From NCBI GenBank assembly GCA_001303665.1, contig LJUF01000253.1, positions 1 through 5,468 of the forward strand: 5,468 nt of DNA. Reading direction: 5' to 3'. Made by a program: the position numbers and the translations under genes. Of the stretch, positions 1 to 5,083 are shown piece by piece. The number at the start of each line of letters is the position of its first letter. The stretch's first letter is position 1. The notes beneath the pieces are model-generated. The model was not told the DNA's origin. It searched no databases and saw only the letters and a list, made by a program, of their open reading frames with translations. Source of the stretch: Phycisphaerae bacterium SM23_33 (lineage in GTDB: Bacteria > Planctomycetota > Phycisphaerae > SM23-33).

Positions 1-1
1 C

Positions 2-1123
2 CCGACGGGCAACATCGTGGTCTGCACCGCCTGCCGCTCGCCCGACGCCCCGACCACCAAGGGCAGCTACCAGCCGCGCTACGGCGGCGGTGCGTCGGAC
101 GTGCTGCTGGGCAAGCTCGCTGCCGACGGCGGGAAGTTCCTCTGGTGCACCTACGTCGGCGGGCGCGGCGAGGACTGGCCGCGCGGCGGCACCGCCCTCG
201 ACAACCAGGGCAACGTCATCGTCGTGGGGAGGAACACCTCCCCCGACTTCCCGGGCACGGAGGGCGTCATCCGGCCGAAGCCCCGTGACGACAAGGGCGA
301 CGCCATGATCGTGAAGGTCTCCGGCGACGGCCGCAGGCTGATCTGGGCCACGCTGCTGGGCGGCAGCGACTGGGACGGCCTGATGGGCGCCCGCGTGGAT
401 AAGGCCGGCAACATCTACGTGGCCGGGCACACCCGCTCGCGCGACCTGCCCGTCAGCGAAGGCGCCGCCCAGCCCAGGCCGGGCAAGGAATCCGACGTGT
501 TCCTGGCCTGCATCACGCCCGACGCCAGAAAGATCCGCTACTGCACCTACCTGGGCGGGGACGGGAACGAGTTCGCGGAGCATCGCCCCGCCCTGCTGGA
601 AGACGGCAGCTTCCTGCTGAGCGGGGTGACCGGCTCGAGCGACTTCCCCACTACCGAAGGCGCTTACCAGCGCAAGCGGAAGGGCCGCACCGACGGCTTC
701 GTGGTGAAGCTCTCCCCGGACGGCAGGAAGTTCAGCTTCTGCACGCTGCTGGGCGGCAGCCAAGGGGAGTTCTTCCTCATGCCGACCGCCGGCCCGGGCG
801 GCAACATCTACGTGGTCGGCACCACCGGCTCGAAGGACTTCCCCGTGACGGCCGGAGCCCTGCAGCGGACCTTCGGCGGCGGAAGCAACGACGCCGTGCT
901 GGCCGTCCTCAGCGGCGACGGCTCGCGGCTGGTGTACGCCAGCTACATCGGCGGGTCCGGCGACGACCTCATCCGCGGCCTGGCCGTCACGAAGAGCGGA
1001 GAGGTTTACCTGGCCGGCAACACCAACTCCGACGACCTGCCGTTCATCAGCCGCGGCGCCGTCCAGCCGAAGCGCAAGGGCGGCCACGACGGCATCATCA
1101 TCAAGCTGGTGCCGTTGCGGTGA
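2..1123 (+). CDS. SBBP-type beta-propeller repeat protein (5' partial)
   Basis: This is the C-terminal 373 residues of a repeat protein whose reading frame is already open at the left window edge; the residues there (PTGNIVV) are part of a repeat, so the true start lies outside and the GTG at 17 is not a start. The chain is built from units of about 66 residues, each carrying a D-F/L-P-x-T/S-x-G-A-x-Q segment, a D-x-hydrophobic strand ending in K-L, an aromatic-x-T-x-x-G-G turn and a G-N-hydrophobic-V-x-G strand. This matches the SBBP beta-propeller family, whose members are commonly extracellular or envelope-bound. The protein stops right after the strand GIIIKL, so no C-terminal anchor or sorting domain follows. 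A signal peptide or other N-terminal domain, if any, lies upstream. Ligand and role are unknown. The family assignment is firm; the function is not. The 3' end overlaps the convergent lipoprotein gene by 23 bp. Confidence 0.92.
   Translation, partial: PTGNIVVCTACRSPDAPTTKGSYQPRYGGGASDVLLGKLAADGGKFLWCTYVGGRGEDWPRGGTALDNQGNVIVVGRNTSPDFPGTEGVIRPKPRDDKGDAMIVKVSGDGRRLIWATLLGGSDWDGLMGARVDKAGNIYVAGHTRSRDLPVSEGAAQPRPGKESDVFLACITPDARKIRYCTYLGGDGNEFAEHRPALLEDGSFLLSGVTGSSDFPTTEGAYQRKRKGRTDGFVVKLSPDGRKFSFCTLLGGSQGEFFLMPTAGPGGNIYVVGTTGSKDFPVTAGALQRTFGGGSNDAVLAVLSGDGSRLVYASYIGGSGDDLIRGLAVTKSGEVYLAGNTNSDDLPFISRGAVQPKRKGGHDGIIIKLVPLR
2..1123 (+). repeat. Protein-level tandem repeats, about 198 nt per unit
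   Basis: Five G-G turn motifs (TYVGG, TLLGG, TYLGG, TLLGG, SYIGG) fall near nucleotides 158, 359, 554, 752 and 950, a period of 65-67 codons. Six G-x-hydrophobic strands and six D-F/L/A-P segments are visible, so about five and a half units are in the window. The units are diverged at the DNA level, which suggests old duplication under selection for the fold and not recent expansion. The fourth unit is the least regular: GSFLLSG replaces the usual GNIYVxG. Confidence 0.85.
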
Positions 1124-2864
1124 GGCCCGAGCCCTCACGCCCGGCGGCGGGGGTGTGGGTCGGCCGATAGGCCCAGCGCTTCAGGCGGACGGTGAGCCGG
1201 GCCAGCGCCCCGGGGGGCAGCTCCAGGCCGGCGCGGCGGTCGCCGACCTTCCGCCCGGATATGTCCTCGATGCGGTGCTGGCCGTAGTGGCCGCCGGTGA
1301 GGATCAGCCGGGCGGCCTGCGGGCCGGCGTTGTACAGCTCCAGCTTCACCGCGTCGGCGGTGACGGAGCGGACCAGGGCGGCCACGCCCTCGGGCAGCCC
1401 CGGCGAGCCGTCCGGGCGGAAGTAGCGAATCGGCGCGTTGACCACCCCGCCGGTCCGGCCGTTGTCGTAGCCGGCCGACCAGTAGTTGCCGTCCACGAAG
1501 GGAAAGCCGGCATAGCCCGTACCGTACCCCGGCGAGTAGCGCTTCAGCTCGTCGCCGGTGGTGGGCTGGCGCGCCCAGCTTCGGGTGCGCTCCAGGCGCC
1601 GCCGGGCCTGGCGGGCGCCCGCCTGGAAGCGGTCAACGGCGGCCTGGTCGGTGACGCCGCCGAAGTACAGGGCCTTTCCGTAATCGGAGCCGGCCGCCTT
1701 GACCCAGCCCGCCGATTCGTCCGACCAGGTCAGATCGTACATCCGCTCCAGGATGTGGGTGATCTGATACGCCCGCCTCTGCGCGAGCCTGTCGCCGGTC
1801 CGCCAGGTCTTGCCGTCGAAGACCGAGGCCGGCTGCCCGTTCTCGCCGTGCTTGAACAGCTCCCGGACGGTGGACGCCAGCCCGCTGAGATGGTCGGTCC
1901 TGCCACCCGTCAGCAGCACCGACATGGTCGCCCAGGAATGCCAGCCGCGCTGGGCGACGCCGGGGATGCCCCACTCGTCGTAGCCGAAGGGCTCGCCCCA
2001 CCACTGCTGGGGGATGGACCCGTCCGTGCGGACGATGCAGGGCAGCACGCCGCCGTTGCGGGCGGCGATCCGGTTCCAGGCCTCGCCGAAGCGCAGGATG
2101 GCCCGGCGGTACTTCTCCTGGCCGGTGTGGACCCAGGCGTGGAACCAGGTGTTCAGATAGACGAAGTCGTGCGTGGAGCACCGGCCCCAGTGGCCCGGCA
2201 TCTTGCTGCCGCCGGCGTTGTTGAGCCACAGCGACTTGAACAGGCCGGTCTTCTCGTCCTGGGCGGCGAGGAAGTGGTCGGCCATGATGCGGTTCTGCTC
2301 GTGCAGCTCCGCGTCCTGGGGGGCAAGCTCGATCGCGCCCCAGAGTTGCTGCAGCAGCTCGCCGGCGTGCTCGGCGTCGTAGCCGCCCATGTAGTACCCC
2401 CTGCGGAAGCCGTGCCCGACCTTGCCGAGCTGGGTGTAGATGCCCTTCCAACTGCTGACGTAGGCCTTGCGGACCGCCTCGTCGCCCACCAGAAACAGGT
2501 ACCGGTCCCAGACGGCGATGCCCTCGGCGATGTCGTCGGCCGTCCCCCAGTTCGTCACCGGCACGATCAGGAAGCCCGTTTCCGCCTGCACGCCGCGGGC
2601 CAGGAAGGCCTGGAAGGCCTCCCGATAGGCGGCGAACATCTCCAGCTCAGCCCGGGCCCAGGCGGGCGCCTCGGCCGGCGTGCCGGCGGTGAGCTGCACG
2701 AGCCCTTCCGTCGCGGCGGGCTTGTGAGCATCCAGGCAGCCGGCCGCCATCGCAAGGGCCAGCAGTCCGCAGACCAGCAGCGACCCCGCCCGCCGCCTGG
2801 GGCGGACGGCCGCAGCGCCTGAATTGCCGCACGCAAACGGACAGCGCGTACTCGCCTTCACCAT
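1101..2864 (-). CDS. Putative lipoprotein with a helical, possible (alpha/alpha)6-type body; function unknown
   Basis: A 587-residue protein. The ATG at 2864 is chosen because a strong Shine-Dalgarno AAGGAG lies 10 nt upstream; a TTG at 2951 would add 29 residues without such a site. Residues 21-25 are basic, 26-42 hydrophobic, and AMAAG-C43 reads as a lipobox, so lipidation at Cys43 and anchoring outside the cytoplasmic membrane are expected. Residues about 65-440 are rich in amphipathic helices and Trp/Tyr/His, with conserved-looking patches YMGGYDAEH (158-166), HWGRCSTHDF (225-234) and WWGEPFGYDEW (288-298). This resembles alpha/alpha-toroid carbohydrate-active proteins, but no family was recognised. 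Residues about 493-563 look like a small beta-sandwich. A low-complexity tail of about 24 residues ends the protein and runs into the convergent neighbour. It may be co-transcribed with the gene at 2985-3866. That it is a real gene is well supported; an enzymatic role on polysaccharide is only inference. Confidence 0.85.
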   Translation of the reverse strand: MVKASTRCPFACGNSGAAAVRPRRRAGSLLVCGLLALAMAAGCLDAHKPAATEGLVQLTAGTPAEAPAWARAELEMFAAYREAFQAFLARGVQAETGFLIVPVTNWGTADDIAEGIAVWDRYLFLVGDEAVRKAYVSSWKGIYTQLGKVGHGFRRGYYMGGYDAEHAGELLQQLWGAIELAPQDAELHEQNRIMADHFLAAQDEKTGLFKSLWLNNAGGSKMPGHWGRCSTHDFVYLNTWFHAWVHTGQEKYRRAILRFGEAWNRIAARNGGVLPCIVRTDGSIPQQWWGEPFGYDEWGIPGVAQRGWHSWATMSVLLTGGRTDHLSGLASTVRELFKHGENGQPASVFDGKTWRTGDRLAQRRAYQITHILERMYDLTWSDESAGWVKAAGSDYGKALYFGGVTDQAAVDRFQAGARQARRRLERTRSWARQPTTGDELKRYSPGYGTGYAGFPFVDGNYWSAGYDNGRTGGVVNAPIRYFRPDGSPGLPEGVAALVRSVTADAVKLELYNAGPQAARLILTGGHYGQHRIEDISGRKVGDRRAGLELPPGALARLTVRLKRWAYRPTHTPAAGREGSGLTATAPA

Positions 2865-2874
2865 CACTGACGGT

Positions 2875-2880
2875 CTCCTT
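2875..2880 (-). promoter_or_regulatory. Shine-Dalgarno AAGGAG deciding the lipoprotein start
   Basis: On the minus strand the sequence AAGGAG is followed by 10 nt and then ATG at 2864. It fixes the start of the lipoprotein and places the hydrophobic segment and lipobox at a reasonable, though rather long, distance from the N-terminus. A GTG immediately before the ATG (2867) is a possible alternative one codon earlier. Confidence 0.75.
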
Positions 2881-2968
2881 GCCGGTGCATTGCCCACACG
2901 AAGCCTTGCCGCCGACCGGCCCGGCCCGGGTGCGGGGATTCTCGCCCACAACAGGGACCGCCGGCAAG
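2878..2968 (-). repeat. Inverted repeat flanking the inter-gene gap and overlapping the RBS
   Basis: CTTGCCGG at 2878-2885 and CCGGCAAG at 2961-2968 are perfect 8-bp inverted arms separated by 75 bp. In the minus-strand transcript the downstream arm contains the AAG that begins the AAGGAG ribosome binding site, so pairing could partly mask it. The gap is very GC-rich and shows no U-tract, so it does not look like a classical terminator. Eight matching bases in a GC-rich 120-bp gap can arise by chance. Confidence 0.35.
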
Positions 2969-2984
2969 CTCGAAAGGGCGCGGC

Positions 2985-3866
2985 TCACTGCGACGGGCGG
3001 ATCCACACTCCCCAGGCGTCGTCGGCCCGGGCGGGAAAGGCCGGCAGCAGGCCGGCTTCGACCAGCGCGGCCGCCGTGTGGGCGTACCCCATGTGGAACA
3101 GCATGCAGAGGTAGTCCGGCCGCGAGCATTTCGCGAAGCTGCACCGGACAAGGCGGTCTTCGAGCAAGTCCACGTTTGCCGAGAAGGCCTCCGCCAGCCG
3201 TCGGGAGACGGGCACGCACAGCTTCCGGATGCTCTGCATCGCGGCCGAGTCGAGAACCGGTATCACAATGGCCCCCTGGCCGGGAAGCGCCCGCTCCACC
3301 CTCGGGGAATGGATCAGTGAAATCAAAAGTTCCCCGAAGAGGCGATTGGTGTTGACCCCGAAACCGTACGTCCCGTCGCTGCGGGCGGTCCGACCCCAGA
3401 AGAAGTAGTGCCCGCCGCCGGCGCGGGCCGGCGGGCTGCCCAGGATGCCCTTGTGCAGCTCCTCAAGCGTGCCCACGTCCAGCGTGTGGGCGCAAAGCAG
3501 GATCGTCAGCAGATAGTCGGAGGGCACCCCGCCCCGGCCGGACAGGGCCTCGGCCAGCTCCCGATACTCGCCGATGCGGCCCGCGACGACCGCGGCGGCC
3601 TGCTGGCCTACCTGAGAGAACCAGGTGGCCAGCTCGGACTCGTCCTCATCGGTGAACACGGGAACGAGCGGGCTCACATTTCCCCGGTCAATCTTCACGA
3701 ACCCGGGCGCCTGCCACTCCTGGACTCGCCGCCGCTGCTCCGCCGCCAGCTCATCGAGGGCCGCGCCGCCCGGGTAGATGCGCTCGTACAGGGCGCAGGC
3801 GGCGTCGTCCGGGAACCAGCGCTGCCAGTTGCCGCTGCCGGCCATGCTGAAACTGATCTTGGGCAT
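2985..3866 (-). CDS. Uncharacterised 293-aa cytoplasmic protein
   Basis: I do not recognise this family. The start ATG at 3866 has AGGGG 9 nt upstream; the next in-frame ATG (residue 8) has no such site. There is no signal peptide or membrane segment, so it is probably cytoplasmic. Residues about 28-70 (a YPGGAALDELAAEQ-like helix, then a helix ending in APGFVKI and a strand pair VSPLVPV) have the helix-helix-strand rhythm of a winged-helix fold, but this is only a reading by eye. Residues 115-140 and 170-235 alternate helices and strands, including GAIVIPVLD (198-206). The C-terminal part carries three cysteines (C242, C247, C254) within RCSFAKCSRPDYLC, which could be a metal site or simply structural. 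It lies 120 bp upstream of the lipoprotein gene on the same strand. Codon use and balanced amino-acid content support a real gene over the antisense frames. Confidence 0.78.
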   Translation of the reverse strand: MPKISFSMAGSGNWQRWFPDDAACALYERIYPGGAALDELAAEQRRRVQEWQAPGFVKIDRGNVSPLVPVFTDEDESELATWFSQVGQQAAAVVAGRIGEYRELAEALSGRGGVPSDYLLTILLCAHTLDVGTLEELHKGILGSPPARAGGGHYFFWGRTARSDGTYGFGVNTNRLFGELLISLIHSPRVERALPGQGAIVIPVLDSAAMQSIRKLCVPVSRRLAEAFSANVDLLEDRLVRCSFAKCSRPDYLCMLFHMGYAHTAAALVEAGLLPAFPARADDAWGVWIRPSQ

Positions 3867-3934
3867 GCTGTGTCGCCCCTGGGATTACCGCCTGACCGGC
3901 CACCTTCGGGCACGGCTTCAAAGGCCGGGCCGAC

Positions 3935-3963
3935 AGTCTATCCCGGCATTGGCCGGATCGCAA
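3935..3963 (-). promoter_or_regulatory. Candidate sigma70 promoter for the 293-aa gene
   Basis: Read on the minus strand, TTGCGA (3963-3958) and TAGACT (3940-3935) are 17 bp apart, each matching four of six consensus bases. The predicted transcript would start near 3928 and have about 60 nt before the ATG. The spacer contains a short inverted repeat, CCGGC-4-GCCGG (3943-3956), which could be an operator or just GC-rich noise. Confidence 0.35.
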
Positions 3964-4021
3964 CCTCGGCAGCGGCGGTCACGTGGCGGGCTGGCCGCCC
4001 TCGAGGCCACGGGACAGAGAC

Positions 4022-4050
4022 TTTTCACTGGCGATAAGCCGCAGTATCAT
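4022..4050 (+). promoter_or_regulatory. Candidate sigma70 promoter for the DUF2284 gene
   Basis: TTTTCA (4022-4027, four of six matches to TTGACA) and TATCAT (4045-4050, five of six matches to TATAAT) are 17 bp apart. This is the AT-richer patch of the 264-bp divergent intergenic region. A start near 4057 would leave a leader of about 74 nt. Confidence 0.42.
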
Positions 4051-4130
4051 TCGTTTCGCCCGCCGCGCAGCGACGCAGGGCGTTGGCGTTGCAGCCGCCG
4101 GAGTCAATTCACGCAGGGTGAGGAGTTGCG

Positions 4131-4667
4131 ATGATGGCCAGGAAAGCAGAGCCAAGCCGCGGGCCCCGACTGTCGGCCCAACGGCTGGTCAAGATGGCGC
4201 GGGAGCGCGGCGCCCTGGCGGCGAAGGCCGTCTCGCCGTCGGACGTTCAGACGGGCGAGTGGGTCCGCTGGAAATGCCAGTTCGGCTGCGGCGGCTTCGG
4301 CAGCAGCCTCGTCTGCCCGCCGCACAGCCCCACCCCCGGCGAGACCCGCCGGATGTTGGACGGCTACAAGCGGGCCGTCCTGTTCGAGTCCCCGCCCGGC
4401 CAGGCCAAGAGCATCGCCGCCGAGCTGGAGCGGGAGCTGTTCCTGGCCGGCTACTACAAGGCCTTCGGCCTGGGCGCGGGGCCTTGCCCGCTGTGCGAGA
4501 CGTGCACCTTCGAGGACGGCTGCCGGCATCCCCGACAGGCCCGGCCGGCCATGGAAGCCTGCGGCATTGACGTCTACGCCACCGTCCGCAAACAGGGTTT
4601 CACCATCAACGTGGTCCGCACCCAGCGCGACCCCCAGCACTACTTCGGCCTGGTGCTGGTCGAATGA
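4131..4667 (+). CDS. DUF2284 predicted metal-binding, cysteine-rich protein
   Basis: A 178-residue protein matching the DUF2284 family by its pattern: a W-K-C-x3-C-G-x-F-G-x-S-L-V-C-P-P block (C49, C53, C62) followed by H-S-P-T-P-x-E-T-R, then C-P-L-C-x2-C-x5-C-x-H-P (C119, C122, C125, C131) and R-P-A-M-E-A-C-G-I-D-V (C144). Eight cysteines in two groups are consistent with iron-sulfur or other metal binding, which is the general prediction for the family; the biochemical role is unknown. There is no signal peptide, so it should be cytoplasmic. AGGAG at 4121-4125 serves either the ATG at 4131 (5-nt spacing) or the adjacent ATG at 4134 (8-nt spacing, slightly better); the two differ by one Met. 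It appears to stand alone: the upstream gene is divergent and the next plus-strand gene has its own promoter about 150 bp downstream. The N-terminal 40 residues are basic and variable. Confidence 0.93.
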   Translation: MMARKAEPSRGPRLSAQRLVKMARERGALAAKAVSPSDVQTGEWVRWKCQFGCGGFGSSLVCPPHSPTPGETRRMLDGYKRAVLFESPPGQAKSIAAELERELFLAGYYKAFGLGAGPCPLCETCTFEDGCRHPRQARPAMEACGIDVYATVRKQGFTINVVRTQRDPQHYFGLVLVE

Positions 4668-4675
4668 GGCGCAGG

Positions 4676-4784
4676 CCCCGGTTGGTCCGTCCGCCCCGAC
4701 CCGACAGGGCAGACCCCGAAGGGTATGGCCCGGCCTCTCAGACGGCCCTTCTCCACCAACAGCCGGGGACCCGGGCGGCTGCCC
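4676..4784 (+). terminator. GC-rich inverted repeats after the DUF2284 gene, possible 3' structure
   Basis: CCCCGG-TTGGT (4676-4686) can pair with ACCAA (4755-4759) and, after a 3-nt bulge, CCGGGG (4763-4768). CCGTC (4687-4691) can also pair with GACGG (4741-4745) inside it. A separate small hairpin, GGGC-4-GCCC, sits at 4773-4784. Together they begin 8 nt after the stop codon and could end or protect the transcript. No run of T follows, so a standard intrinsic terminator is not shown; factor-dependent termination or a structured 3' end are alternatives. Confidence 0.33.
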
Positions 4785-4820
4785 CCGAGAAGAATCCGCC
4801 CATCTCAGGTGTTCACCCGA

Positions 4821-4849
4821 TTGACACGGATGTAAATGTCGTGTAATAT
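4821..4849 (+). promoter_or_regulatory. Strong sigma70-type promoter for the secreted-protein gene
   Basis: A perfect TTGACA (4821-4826) is followed by a 17-bp spacer and TAATAT (4844-4849, four of six matches). An alternative -10, TGTAAT, at 4842-4847 matches five of six but with a 15-bp spacer. The segment 4821-4850 is clearly AT-richer than its surroundings. Transcription would begin near 4856, giving a leader of about 227 nt before the ATG at 5084. This is the most convincing promoter in the window. Confidence 0.65.
4824..4844. promoter_or_regulatory. Operator-like inverted repeat inside the promoter
   Basis: ACACG (4824-4828) and CGTGT (4840-4844) are perfect inverted arms 11 bp apart, centre to centre 16 bp, running from the -35 box to the first base of the -10. 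The position suits a repressor that blocks RNA polymerase. The arms are short, so chance is possible. Confidence 0.28.
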
Positions 4850-4855
4850 ACGGAG

Positions 4856-5083
4856 GCGTCGGGGACAATCCCGAGTAGTCGAAGGTCAGTTCCGTGGCCC
4901 AGGGACAAGCTGAGTCGCTCTGCGGTTGCGTGGCGCGCTGAGGGAACAGGGCTGCTTTCCGACGCGTCGGGATGCCGTGAGTGGCACCTTGGAGCCCGGG
5001 CGATCGGGTTGGCGGCCAGGGTCTTCGCGGCCGAAGCGTAGCAGCGGCGTTAAGGGCAACCAGAGGAAAGGAAGGGGACGGCC
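4856..5083 (+). promoter_or_regulatory. Long, potentially structured 5' leader of the secreted-protein gene
   Basis: About 228 nt lie between the predicted transcription start and the ATG, with no convincing coding frame. Possible helices seen by eye: a long-range stem GCGTCGGGGA (4856-4865) with TTTCCGACGC (4956-4965), ten pairs including two G-U; inside it GTTCC (4889-4893) with GGAAC (4943-4947); then local hairpins at 4973-4986, 4993-5010 (AGCCCG with CGGGTT, one G-U) and 5023-5036 (CTTCG-CGGC-CGAAG). A local hairpin TCGGG (4859-4863) with CCCGA (4870-4874) competes with the long stem. The last 25 nt are purine-rich and unpaired-looking, ending in the ribosome binding site. I could not match it to a known riboswitch class. 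It may be a regulatory leader, a stabilising 5' UTR, or chance pairing in GC-rich sequence. Confidence 0.4.
5072..5077 (+). promoter_or_regulatory. Purine-rich RBS of the secreted-protein gene
   Basis: AAGGGG lies 6 nt before the ATG at 5084, within a longer purine run (5062-5078) that also holds AAGGA at 5068-5072. It supports the ATG at 5084 over the in-frame ATGs at 5162 and 5165, which lack a comparable site. Confidence 0.6.

Noticed and set aside
17..19. GTG as the start of the propeller protein
   Set aside because: The frame is open to the window edge and the residues before it belong to the same repeat pattern.
1155..2822. A 555-codon open frame on the plus strand opposite the lipoprotein gene
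   Set aside because: Its translation is Gly/Ala/Val/Pro/Arg-rich without domains, as expected from the complement of a high-GC gene, and the minus strand has a strong RBS, signal segment and lipobox.
2865..2951. Longer lipoprotein starting at the TTG at 2951
   Set aside because: The added 29 residues are Arg/Pro/Ala-rich, the codon is a rare start, and AAGGAG sits correctly before the ATG at 2864.
2985..3219. Open frames on both strands between the two minus-strand genes, up to 190 codons
   Set aside because: They lie mostly inside the flanking genes in other frames, and their composition is that of GC-rich shadows.
3408..4037. A 209-codon plus-strand open frame
   Set aside because: It is mostly antisense to the 293-aa gene, has a skewed composition, and runs into the divergent promoter region.
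4668..5083. A known riboswitch (cobalamin, c-di-GMP GEMM-I) in the leader
   Set aside because: The conserved core strings I know for these classes were not found, so I call it only a possible structured leader.
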